64,000 nucleotides of DNA from Paraburkholderia sp. PREW-6R (GTDB lineage Bacteria > Pseudomonadota > Gammaproteobacteria > Burkholderiales > Burkholderiaceae): the NCBI RefSeq assembly GCF_039621805.1, contig NZ_CP155074.1:930001-994000 (forward strand), written 5' to 3'. A program made the translations under genes and the position numbers. Below are positions 35,978 through 43,760 of the stretch, piece after piece (the first letter of the stretch is position 1; every line of letters starts with the position of its first letter). The notes under the pieces are model-generated. The model was given only the letters and a program-made list of their open reading frames with translations. It was not told the origin of the DNA and did no database searches.

Positions 35978-36896
35978 CATGCATTCACCCATTGTCATTT
36001 TGCTGCTGTCGCTGTTCGCCGGTGCGATCCGCGTCAGTACACCTTATCTTTTTGTCAGTCTCGGCGAGTGCCTGACCGAGAAGGGCGGCCGCGTGAATCT
36101 CGGTCTCGAAGGCATTCTGGTTTCCGGCGCGATGAGCGGTTATGCCGGTGCATTTCTGAGCGGTTCGCCGTGGCTCGGCGTGCTGGCTGCCGGCTTCGTC
36201 GGATTGCTGCTCGGCTGTCTGCACGGCCTCGTGTGTTCGTTGCCGCGCGTGTCGGACATCGCGTTCGGTATTGCGTTGATGCTGTTCGGCACCGGACTCG
36301 CGTTTTACCTGGGCAAGCCGTTCATCGAACCCCAGGCGCCGATGCTGCCATTCATCGATCTGGGCGCGTGGAGTTCATCGCCGCAACTGCACAATGCGCT
36401 GCATCTGAACCTGCTGTTCCTGCTTGGCGTGGTGCTGGCGTTCGTTCTGCAATGGGGCCTGCGCAACACGCGCTGGGGCATGGTGCTCAGGCTCGTCGGC
36501 GACCACGCGGAAACGGCCCGCGCAATGGGCTATCCGCTCACCCGGGTGCGTATCGCGGCGACGGCGGTGGGCGGCGTGTTTGCGGGTATCGGCGGCGCGT
36601 ATCTGTCGCTCGTTTATCCGGGCAGCTGGAACGAGGGGCTATCCAGCGGGCAAGGGCTGATGGCGGTTGCGCTCGTGATTTTCGCGCGCTGGCAACCCAT
36701 CCGCTGCCTGTGGGCCGCGCTGCTCTTCGGCGCAGCCGGTGCGCTCGGCCCCGCATTGCAGGCGATCGGCGTCACGAGCGGCTACTACCTGTACAACGCC
36801 GCGCCGTACGTGCTGACGCTGCTGATCATGATTGTGAATTGCCGTCCGGATCGCACGCTCGCGGGCGCCCCTGGCGAGTTGAGCCTCACGCGTTGA
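35970..36896 (+). CDS. ABC transporter permease (BMP/nucleoside type, second subunit)
   Basis: A 308-residue inner-membrane permease, the shorter partner in BMP-type importers. It carries LGECLTEKGGRVNLGLEGILVSGAM (about 30-54), the family signature, and RWGMVLRLVGDHAETARAMGYPLTRVR, the ATPase-contact loop. About eight TM segments are visible. The start overlaps the first permease gene. It is followed at 90 bp by the biuret hydrolase-like gene. Confidence 0.93.
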   Translation: MPDMHSPIVILLLSLFAGAIRVSTPYLFVSLGECLTEKGGRVNLGLEGILVSGAMSGYAGAFLSGSPWLGVLAAGFVGLLLGCLHGLVCSLPRVSDIAFGIALMLFGTGLAFYLGKPFIEPQAPMLPFIDLGAWSSSPQLHNALHLNLLFLLGVVLAFVLQWGLRNTRWGMVLRLVGDHAETARAMGYPLTRVRIAATAVGGVFAGIGGAYLSLVYPGSWNEGLSSGQGLMAVALVIFARWQPIRCLWAALLFGAAGALGPALQAIGVTSGYYLYNAAPYVLTLLIMIVNCRPDRTLAGAPGELSLTR

Positions 36897-36985
36897 GCGC
36901 GAAGGGCGCGAAGGGCGCGCCAACCTGAGCTGTGCGGATGCACGCCGAACCGACTACGACCGACCTCACGAGGACATGCCGGATC

Positions 36986-37678
36986 ATGAACCGCTATATC
37001 GACGCAAACCCCTATCCCTGGCCCTATGACGGCAACCTGCGGCCGGAGAATACGGCGCTCATGATCATCGACATGCAGACGGATTTCTGCGGCCTCGGCG
37101 GCTATGTCGACAAGATGGGCTACGACCTGTCGCTCACGCGCGCACCGATCGAGCCGATCAAAAGCGTGCTGAAGCCCATGCGTGAACTCGGCTTCACGAT
37201 CATTCATACCCGCGAAGGGCATCGGCCGGATCTGTCCGACCTGCCCGCCAACAAGCGCTGGCGCAGCCGCCGTGCGGGCACTGACGGCGTGGGCATCGGC
37301 GACGACGGGCCATGCGGCCGGATTCTCGTGCGCGGCGAGCCCGGCTGGGAGATCATCGACGAACTCGCGCCGATGCCCGGCGAAATCGTGCTCGACAAGC
37401 CAGGCAAAGGCTCGTTCTGCGCGACGGATCTGGAACTGATCCTGCGCACGCGCGGCATCGTCAATCTGGTGCTTACCGGCATCACCACCGACGTGTGCGT
37501 GCACACCACGATGCGCGAAGCCAACGACCGCGGCTTCGAATGCACGGTGCTGGCCGACTGCTGCGGCGCGACCGATAAGAGCAATCACGACGCCGCGTTG
37601 CACATGATCACGATGCAAGGCGGTGTATTCGGCACGGTGTCGGACTCACGCGCGCTCCTTGCGACGCTGGGCGGCTGA
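36986..37678 (+). CDS. biuH: biuret hydrolase-like cysteine hydrolase (isochorismatase fold)
   Basis: A 230-residue cytoplasmic cysteine hydrolase that should convert biuret to allophanate and ammonia. The catalytic triad is D29 (IIDMQTDF), K138 (LDKPGKGSF) and C171 (TDVCVHTTM). The 33-residue K-to-C spacing and the starts YIDANPYPWPYDG and HRPDLSDLPANKRWRS are like BiuH of Rhizobium, recalled from memory. The allophanate product is the substrate of AtzF in the same operon. Upstream starts at 36938 (ATG) or 36932 (GTG) would add up to 18 residues. The ABC ATPase gene begins 1 nt after its stop. Confidence 0.85.
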   Translation: MNRYIDANPYPWPYDGNLRPENTALMIIDMQTDFCGLGGYVDKMGYDLSLTRAPIEPIKSVLKPMRELGFTIIHTREGHRPDLSDLPANKRWRSRRAGTDGVGIGDDGPCGRILVRGEPGWEIIDELAPMPGEIVLDKPGKGSFCATDLELILRTRGIVNLVLTGITTDVCVHTTMREANDRGFECTVLADCCGATDKSNHDAALHMITMQGGVFGTVSDSRALLATLGG

Positions 37679-37679
37679 C

Positions 37680-39317
37680 ATGTCGAGCACTCCGAAAGCG
37701 CTCGGTGTGGAAGTGCTGAACGCGGGCAAATCGTTCGGCGCGTTTCGCGCCCTGGATGGCGTATCGATCAAGGTCAAGGCCGGCACGGTGCACGCGCTGC
37801 TCGGCGAGAACGGCGCGGGCAAGAGCACGCTCGTCAAAGGGCTCGTCGGCTACGGCGTGCTCGACGATGGGCAGATCGCCGCGGACGGCCGCGAGGTTCA
37901 CATCACGTCGCCGCGCGACGCACAGGCGCTCGGCATCGGCATGGTGTATCAGCATTTCACGCTCGCGTCGGGTTTGTCGGTGGAAGAAAATCTGCTGCTC
38001 GCGCGTGGCCGGATGCCGTGGAAAATCGACTGGAAAGCGGAGCGCGGTGCACTGGCGGCGTTCATGCAGCGCATGCCGTTCCGCTTGCCGCTCGAGGCCC
38101 CCGTGGCCGGACTCGCGGCAGGCGAAAAGCAGAAGCTCGAAATCCTCAAGCAGCTGTACCTGCAACAGCGTTTTCTGATTCTCGACGAACCGACGTCCGT
38201 GCTGACGCCGCAGGAAGCAGACGAAGTGCTCGGCTTGATGCGCGAGCTCACCACGCGCGGCGAGTTGACCGTCCTGATGATCACGCACAAGTTCCGCGAA
38301 GTGATGGCTTATGCCGACGACGTCACCGTGCTGCGCAAAGGGCGTCAGGTGGGAACGTGCGCAGTGGCTGCCACGAGCCGCGACCAGCTCGCAGCATGGA
38401 TGATGGGCACGGTCGCGACGCATGCTGCGAAAGACGCCCTTGCGGTCAACGACGAGTCCGTCATGGCGGCCGTGAAAGAGGAGCGCGTGCAGCGCAAACC
38501 GGTCGACGCAAGCGCGCCGGTGCGTCTCGCGCTGCGCGATGTTTCGGTCGAGGATGATCGCGGCCACATGGCGGTCAGGCACGTCGCGCTCTCTGTGCGG
38601 GCCGGCGAGATCCTCGGCCTCGCCGGCGTGTCCGGCAACGGCCAGAAAGAACTGGTCGAAGCGCTGGTCGGCCAGCGTCGTGTGAAGACAGGCGATATGC
38701 AGATCGCCGGCAAGCCGTATCACGCCACGCGCGAGCAGATGACACAACGCCGGGTATTCGCGATTCCCGAAGAGCCGCTGAAAAACGCGTGCGTGGCGGC
38801 GATGAGCGTTGCGCAGAACCTGGCGCTGCGCGACTTCGATCGTGAGCCGTTGCGGCGCGCGGGCTGGTGGCTCGACCGCCGGGCCATGCGCGAGCGCGCA
38901 GTGCAGCGGATCGCCGAGTTCAACGTGCGTCCGCCCGTGCCGGAGCGTGCGATCGGCACGTTGTCCGGCGGCAATGTGCAGCGCGCCGTGCTCGCACGCG
39001 AACTCGGGCAAGCGGTGGACGTGCTGATTGTCGCGAATCCCGTGTTCGGCCTCGATTTCGCGTCCGTGGCCGATATTCACGCGCGCCTGATGGCGGCGCG
39101 CGACGCGGGCGCGGCCGTGCTGCTGGTCAGCGAAGATCTCGACGAACTGCTCGAACTGGCCGACCGCATCATGGTGATCGCCGAGGGCGAACTGGTGTTC
39201 GAAACGTCCGCGGCGCGCGCGGACCGCACGGTGTTGGGACAACATATGGCTGGCCACGGCGACACGCCGGCACGACCCGTCAGTTCCGCTGAGAAAATGA
39301 AGGAAGCCATCGGATGA
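37680..39317 (+). CDS. ABC transporter ATP-binding protein (double ATPase, BMP/sugar type)
   Basis: A 545-residue protein with two fused ATPase domains, serving the BMP importer. Domain 1 has Walker A GENGAGKST (about 43-51), a weak signature AAGEKQKLEIL and Walker B FLILDEPTSVLT. Domain 2 has GVSGNGQKELV in place of a standard P-loop, and the signature LSGGNVQRAVLAREL (about 430), as in RbsA/BmpA-type ATPases. The ATG at 37680 follows the biuH stop almost directly; the longer frame lies inside biuH. Splitting the transporter genes around biuH is notable. Confidence 0.93.
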   Translation: MSSTPKALGVEVLNAGKSFGAFRALDGVSIKVKAGTVHALLGENGAGKSTLVKGLVGYGVLDDGQIAADGREVHITSPRDAQALGIGMVYQHFTLASGLSVEENLLLARGRMPWKIDWKAERGALAAFMQRMPFRLPLEAPVAGLAAGEKQKLEILKQLYLQQRFLILDEPTSVLTPQEADEVLGLMRELTTRGELTVLMITHKFREVMAYADDVTVLRKGRQVGTCAVAATSRDQLAAWMMGTVATHAAKDALAVNDESVMAAVKEERVQRKPVDASAPVRLALRDVSVEDDRGHMAVRHVALSVRAGEILGLAGVSGNGQKELVEALVGQRRVKTGDMQIAGKPYHATREQMTQRRVFAIPEEPLKNACVAAMSVAQNLALRDFDREPLRRAGWWLDRRAMRERAVQRIAEFNVRPPVPERAIGTLSGGNVQRAVLARELGQAVDVLIVANPVFGLDFASVADIHARLMAARDAGAAVLLVSEDLDELLELADRIMVIAEGELVFETSAARADRTVLGQHMAGHGDTPARPVSSAEKMKEAIG

Positions 39318-39336
39318 AACTGCGGATGAATCTCGA

Positions 39337-40032
39337 ATGACACAGGCCAGCACCTTGACCATCGACGCGCAGCCCGGCCCGTTCACGTTCGCACCTGCGA
39401 AAACGGCGCTGATCATCATCGACATGCAGCGCGATTTTATCGAGCCAGGCGGCTTTGGCGAGTCGCTCGGCAACGACGTATCGCTGCTCGCGGAAATCGT
39501 GCCGAGCGTCGCCGCGCTGCTGGCCCTTGCTCGCGAGCAAGGCTGGCTCGTCGTTCACACGCGCGAGTCGCATGCGCCGGATCTGTCGGATTGCCCGCCC
39601 GCAAAACGTCTGCGCGGCGCGCCGAATGCACGCATTGGCGACGCGGGTCCGATGGGCCGCATTCTGATTCGCGGCGAGCCGGGCAACGCGATCATCGAAG
39701 CGCTCGAGCCTATGGCCGGCGAACTCGTGATCGACAAACCGGGCAAAGGCGCGTTCTACGCCACGCGCCTTGGCGAAGAACTGGCGATGCGCGGCATCAC
39801 GCATCTGATCTTTGCGGGCGTTACCACGGAGGTGTGCGTGCAAACGTCGATGCGCGAAGCGAACGACCGAGGTTTCGACTCCCTCCTCGTGGAAGATGCG
39901 ACCGCCAGCTATTTCCCCGCATTCAAACAGGCGACGCTCGAGATGCTGCGCTCGCAAGGCGGCATTGTCGGCTGGACCGCGCCGCTTGTTTCTCTCATGA
40001 CACTCCAGGGAACCCACGAGCATGGAAGTTAA
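39337..40032 (+). CDS. trtA: triuret hydrolase-like cysteine hydrolase (isochorismatase fold)
   Basis: A 231-residue paralogue of the biuret hydrolase, with triad D29 (IIDMQRDF), K134 (IDKPGKGAF) and C167 (TEVCVQTSM), again 33 residues from K to C. It keeps the SHAPDLSDCPPAKR block that parallels the biuret enzyme but differs in the active-site loops (EPGGFGESLGNDVSLL). Proteins of this subtype beside biuH have been described as triuret hydrolases giving carboxybiuret, which decays to biuret. The substrate call is therefore context plus family. It overlaps the next gene by 11 bp. Confidence 0.78.
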   Translation: MTQASTLTIDAQPGPFTFAPAKTALIIIDMQRDFIEPGGFGESLGNDVSLLAEIVPSVAALLALAREQGWLVVHTRESHAPDLSDCPPAKRLRGAPNARIGDAGPMGRILIRGEPGNAIIEALEPMAGELVIDKPGKGAFYATRLGEELAMRGITHLIFAGVTTEVCVQTSMREANDRGFDSLLVEDATASYFPAFKQATLEMLRSQGGIVGWTAPLVSLMTLQGTHEHGS

Positions 40033-40408
40033 CCGGCCCGAAGTGGTGGCGCAGGTGCAGGCGGCCTTTATCGAATACGAACGTGCACTGGTCGATAACG
40101 ATATCGCAGCCATGAATGCGTTGTTCTGGCACACGCCGCAAACGGTGCGCTACGGCATTGCGGAAGTCCAGCACGGCGGCGACGCGATCCGCGCATGGCG
40201 CGAGCGCTGCGAGCCGGTGCCGAAATCGCGCACCCTGCATCGAACGGTAGTCACCACGTTCGGCGCCGACTATGCGACCGTCAGTACGGAATTCACGAGC
40301 GACGCCACCACGCTGCTCGGCCGTCAGATGCAAACGTGGGTGAATTTCGGTCCCGTGGAGGGCTGGAAAATCGTTGCCGCTCATGTGAGTCTTATCGCTG
40401 CGCCCTGA
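40022..40408 (+). CDS. DUF3225 protein (AtzH/HpxZ-like)
   Basis: A 128-residue NTF2/SnoaL-like small protein. Landmarks are MNALFWHTPQTVRYGIAEVQHGGDAIRAWR (about 33-62) and the terminal VEGWKIVAAHVSLI. Relatives are AtzH in cyanuric acid operons and HpxZ in oxalurate loci, always beside amidases of carboxybiuret- or oxalurate-type compounds. The reaction is not settled to my knowledge; a role with unstable N-carboxy intermediates such as carboxybiuret is plausible. It is translationally coupled to the triuret hydrolase-like gene by an 11-bp overlap. Confidence 0.85.
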   Translation: MEVNRPEVVAQVQAAFIEYERALVDNDIAAMNALFWHTPQTVRYGIAEVQHGGDAIRAWRERCEPVPKSRTLHRTVVTTFGADYATVSTEFTSDATTLLGRQMQTWVNFGPVEGWKIVAAHVSLIAAP

Positions 40409-40441
40409 AACGCCGATAATAAGAAAAAACGGACTGGCTCC

Positions 40442-41218
40442 ATGAACGACGACCCAACGAACCTGCTGGAGACACCGGCCGACGACGCCACGCGAGGCCC
40501 GCACGACACGCCCGCAGGTCCGGCCGCGCCCGCGCCCGCGAATCCGCTGGCGGAGCAGGTGTATCAGCAGCTGAAAAGCGATATCTTCAGCTTTCGCCTT
40601 TTTCCCGGCGACCGTTTTTCAGAGAACGGCATTGCGCAGCATTACGGCGTATCGCGCACGCCCATGCGCGATGGTCTGTTTCGCCTGCAACGCGAGGGCT
40701 ATCTGGAAGTGGGTTTCCGGCGCGGCTGGAAAGTGTCGCCGATTAATTTCGATCAACTCGACCAGCTTTACGACTTGCGCATCGTGCTGGAAGTGGCCGC
40801 CGTCGAGCGGCTAGGGGCGGGCGGCGACCTTGCCTATCAGGCGGTAGAGGCATTGAAGGCGGTATGGTGCGTCGAGCCGGAGCAGCGCGAAACCGACCCC
40901 GTGAAAATGTTCGGCATGGACGAGAACTTCCACCGTCAATTGATTGCGGCCACGGGCAATCTGGAGATGCTGCGCGTGCATAACGAGGTGACCGAACGCA
41001 TCCGGATTGTGCGCCGACTGGATTTTCTGAAGCCGCACCGCACCAGTGCGACCTATGACGAACATTCCACCATGCTCAATCTGATCGAGCGTGGCCGGCT
41101 CACTGAAGCGCTTATCCTGCTGCGCGCGCATATCACGCAAAGCAAGCTGGAAGTGCGCAAGATCACCCTCTCCATGCTTGCCGCAGCGCGCGACAGCAAG
41201 CTGCCGTTCGTGTCCTGA
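40442..41218 (+). CDS. GntR family transcriptional regulator (FCD type)
   Basis: A 258-residue regulator with a disordered Pro/Ala-rich N-terminus (about 1-35), then the winged helix LAEQVYQQLKSDIFSFRLFPGDRFSENGIAQHYGVSRTPMRDGLFRLQREGYLEV (split here across about 36-90), and an FCD domain with the metal-binding pattern FHRQLIAATGN and EHSTMLNLIERG. It is the last gene of the atzF operon, 33 bp after the DUF3225 gene, so it is the obvious candidate local regulator, perhaps in response to biuret or allophanate. Confidence 0.9.
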   Translation: MNDDPTNLLETPADDATRGPHDTPAGPAAPAPANPLAEQVYQQLKSDIFSFRLFPGDRFSENGIAQHYGVSRTPMRDGLFRLQREGYLEVGFRRGWKVSPINFDQLDQLYDLRIVLEVAAVERLGAGGDLAYQAVEALKAVWCVEPEQRETDPVKMFGMDENFHRQLIAATGNLEMLRVHNEVTERIRIVRRLDFLKPHRTSATYDEHSTMLNLIERGRLTEALILLRAHITQSKLEVRKITLSMLAAARDSKLPFVS

Positions 41219-41241
41219 GCGATACGCCGCGTGTGCCGGAC

Positions 41242-41261
41242 GGCGTGTTGTTCAACACGCC
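41242..41261. terminator. hairpin between convergent GntR and mreB genes
   Basis: GGCGTGTT at 41242-41249 pairs perfectly with AACACGCC at 41254-41261 around the tetraloop GTTC. It lies in the 53-bp gap between two convergent genes, where a bidirectional terminator is expected. No T tract follows. Confidence 0.5.
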
Positions 41262-41271
41262 ACGCGTTGCG

Positions 41272-42315
41272 TCAATCGTAGGAAAAAGCGCCGCCGAATT
41301 TGTCGATGCGTTCGAGCGCCATGCCGGAGCCTCGCACCACGCACGTGAGCGGCGCCTCGGCGACGAACACCGGCAGGCCGGTTTCTTCCGCGAGCAGACG
41401 GTCGAGATCGCGCAATAAGGCGCCGCCGCCCGCCAGCATGATGCCGCGTTCCGCGATGTCCGCGCCCAGTTCGGGCGGCGTCTGTTCGAGCGCGATCTTC
41501 ACCGCCGAGACGATCTGATTGAGCGGATCGGTCAGCGCTTCGAGCACCTCGTTGCTCGATACCGTAAAGCTGCGCGGAATGCCCTCGGACATGTTGCGCC
41601 CCTTGACCTCCATCTCCTTGACCTCGGAACCCGGAAACGCCGAGCCGATTTCCTTCTTGATCGCCTCCGCGGTCTGCTCGCCGATCAGCATGCCGTAGTT
41701 GCGGCGAATGTAGTTGACGATCGCATCGTCGAACTTGTCGCCGCCCACGCGCACCGAACCCTTGTAGACAATGCCGCCCAGCGAGATCACGCCGACTTCC
41801 GTGGTGCCGCCGCCGATATCCACCACCATCGACCCCGTCGCATCCGAAACGGGCAGCCCTGCGCCGGTCGCCGCGGCCATCGGCTCCTCGATCAGATAGA
41901 CCTGTGACGCGCCGGCGCTATGCGCCGCCTCCTTGATCGCGCGCCGCTCCACCTGAGTGGAGCCGCACGGCACGCAGATGATGATCCGCGGCGACGGCGC
42001 GAACAGCCGCGACTCGTGCGCCATCTGGATGAAGCGCTTGATCATCTGCTGGGTGATGTTGAAATCGGCGATCACGCCGTCTTTCATTGGGCGGATCGCC
42101 TCGATGTTGCCTGGCACTTTGCCAAGCATCTGTTTTGCTTCCTTGCCGACGGCCAGAATGATCTTCTTGCCGTTCGGACCGCCTTCCTGACGGATCGACA
42201 CCACCGAAGGTTCGTCCAGCACGACACCTTTGCCGCGCATATAGATCAGGGTGTTCGACGTGCCAAGATCGATGGCCAGGTCGTTGGAAAAAAAGCCGCG
42301 CAAAAAACCGAACAT
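41272..42315 (-). CDS. mreB: MreB paralogue (rod-shape actin homologue), stand-alone
   Basis: A full-length 347-residue bacterial actin. It has the N-terminal membrane-binding helix MFGFLRGFF, phosphate-1 DLGTSNTLIY (about 16-25), phosphate-2 DIGGGTTEVGVISLGG (about 168-183) and the adenosine motif LAGGGALLRDLD (about 295). In rods mreB is normally followed by mreC-mreD-mrdA-mrdB. Here it is alone, with a 55-residue membrane protein upstream and a convergent GntR gene, so it is most likely a second copy rather than the housekeeping gene. The ATG at 42315 has an AGGA site. Confidence 0.94.
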   Translation of the reverse strand: MFGFLRGFFSNDLAIDLGTSNTLIYMRGKGVVLDEPSVVSIRQEGGPNGKKIILAVGKEAKQMLGKVPGNIEAIRPMKDGVIADFNITQQMIKRFIQMAHESRLFAPSPRIIICVPCGSTQVERRAIKEAAHSAGASQVYLIEEPMAAATGAGLPVSDATGSMVVDIGGGTTEVGVISLGGIVYKGSVRVGGDKFDDAIVNYIRRNYGMLIGEQTAEAIKKEIGSAFPGSEVKEMEVKGRNMSEGIPRSFTVSSNEVLEALTDPLNQIVSAVKIALEQTPPELGADIAERGIMLAGGGALLRDLDRLLAEETGLPVFVAEAPLTCVVRGSGMALERIDKFGGAFSYD

Positions 42316-42467
42316 GCAGATTCCTGTCTCTCGGATGCCGGGCGCGCAAGCGCCGCTTGGGAGCGCCGCCCGAAGGCGGCAGGCGACCTTGTGACGGTCG
42401 GAGAGTCGCAAGAATAACAGGTACTGCGACGCGAAGGCGTCATGCGCGGGCTTCCCGCGCGCCGTGG

Positions 42468-42635
42468 TCAGCGATCGCGGCTGCGTGCCCGCGTCGCGCC
42501 GGTGATCACCGCGACGCCGAGCATGATCACGTCGACGATCATGATGGTGTGTTGCGCGACGTGCATGGCGACGAGCGCCCAGGACACACCGCCAATCAGA
42601 ATGATCCAGCCCACCAGATAAATGACCAGGGTCAT
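42468..42635 (-). CDS. small two-TM membrane protein
   Basis: A 55-residue protein with two hydrophobic segments (VIYLVGWIILIGGVSWALVAM and IMIVDVIMLGVAVITGA) and a basic tail (RARSRDR). A strong AAGGAG site precedes the ATG at 42635, which supports this start over the longer frame. It lies 150 bp upstream of the mreB paralogue on the same strand and may be co-transcribed with it. Function unknown. Confidence 0.7.
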   Translation of the reverse strand: MTLVIYLVGWIILIGGVSWALVAMHVAQHTIMIVDVIMLGVAVITGATRARSRDR

Positions 42636-42841
42636 CGTTATTCTCCTTGTACGAGTCGACAGATGAGGGGCACAGGAGTCCGCAGGTTTGCGTTGCGTGT
42701 GCGGACGGCCACCCGATTGAGCCGTTGAAAACCTGTTGCATGGCGCCGCATCCGGCATAGGTGCCGGGGTGACGCCAGCGATCAGTGGAGACCGGAGTAG
42801 CAGGTTTTGCGCCTGCCGGGAGACGCCTGTCGCGGTGCGAT

Positions 42842-43519
42842 TCAGCGAAACGCGGGCTCCGCCTTCGCTTGGGCCAACGCCGCGATCAGGTCGCCGAACT
42901 TCTCTCCCTGAACCATCACGTGGCCGCGCAATGCGGCTGCGGCGGCTTCGCCGTCGCCGCCTGCGAGCGCGTCGACCACGGCCTGATGCTCGGCGAACGA
43001 TGCGCCCATGCGACCCTTCACGCGCAATTGCAGACGCCGGTAGGGCCGCAGGCGCCGGTGCAGCGCCTTGGCCTGGTCGTGAAGGAAACTATTGTGACTG
43101 CCTTCGTAAATTTCGAAGTGAAACTGTTCGTTCAGGTGGTAGTAGCCGTCCGGGTCGTTGGCGTCCACGGCAGCGGCGCATGCGAGATGCGCAGCCCGCA
43201 ACGCGTCGATGTGCGACGCGGTCATGCGCCGCGCGGCAAGCCGCCCGCACATGGCTTCCAGCTCGGCCATGACTTCGAACATCTCGACCAGCCGGTGCAG
43301 GCTGATCTCCGCGACCACCGCGCCATGGCGCGGTCTCAGCTCCACCATGCCGCCCGCTGCAAGCTGCAGCAATGCCTCGCGAACCGGTGTTCGCGACACC
43401 TGGAACTGAGCCATCAGTTCGGCTTCGTCGAGCGGCGCGCCGGGCACGAGCGCACCAGTCGCAATGCCTTCCTCGATCGATTCCCGCAACTGGTCCACGC
43501 GCGTCAACCTGGTCGTCAT
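42842..43519 (-). CDS. GntR family transcriptional regulator (FCD type)
   Basis: A 225-residue regulator. The winged helix includes LDEAELMAQFQVSRTPVREALLQLAAGGMVELRPRHGAVV (about 28-68). The FCD domain holds EVMAELEAMCGRLAARR and NEQFHFEIYEGSHNSFL. It is divergent from the large lipoprotein hydrolase gene and is its likely regulator. A candidate operator core GTATAC lies in the shared intergenic region (43627-43632). Confidence 0.9.
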   Translation of the reverse strand: MTTRLTRVDQLRESIEEGIATGALVPGAPLDEAELMAQFQVSRTPVREALLQLAAGGMVELRPRHGAVVAEISLHRLVEMFEVMAELEAMCGRLAARRMTASHIDALRAAHLACAAAVDANDPDGYYHLNEQFHFEIYEGSHNSFLHDQAKALHRRLRPYRRLQLRVKGRMGASFAEHQAVVDALAGGDGEAAAAALRGHVMVQGEKFGDLIAALAQAKAEPAFR

Positions 43520-43626
43520 AGCAAATTTTCCGATTGTTTGGTTATTCGCCGGCCATTCCGGGTTGAGTGTAAACGATAGTTTGGTGTTTCTCGAACCGGT
43601 TCATAGAATACGAAATCGCAGTCTAC

Positions 43627-43632
43627 GTATAC
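43627..43632. promoter_or_regulatory. GTATAC palindrome, possible GntR operator
   Basis: The 235-bp divergent region 43520-43754 is AT-richer than the genes. It contains CAATGTATACGTAG on the minus strand, close to the ATTGTATACAAT-like sites bound by several FCD-type GntR proteins. Assignment to the adjacent regulator is inferred. Confidence 0.35.
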
Positions 43633-43760
43633 ATTGTCGGCAGTTAATGCATTTTTTAGGGTGGACGCAAGCTTCATGACAGTCGGCCTCCATCCGGCAG
43701 ACCTCACCGGGTGACCTTTGCCGGATCCGCCGTGGTGCGTGTGCTCAAGGGAGGATGGAA

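Noticed and set aside
36986..40032. Reading the two cysteine hydrolases as RutB (ureidoacrylate hydrolase) of a pyrimidine pathway
   Set aside because: No rutA, rutC or rutD-like gene is present, and the loop motifs and AtzF neighbour fit biuret/triuret hydrolases better.
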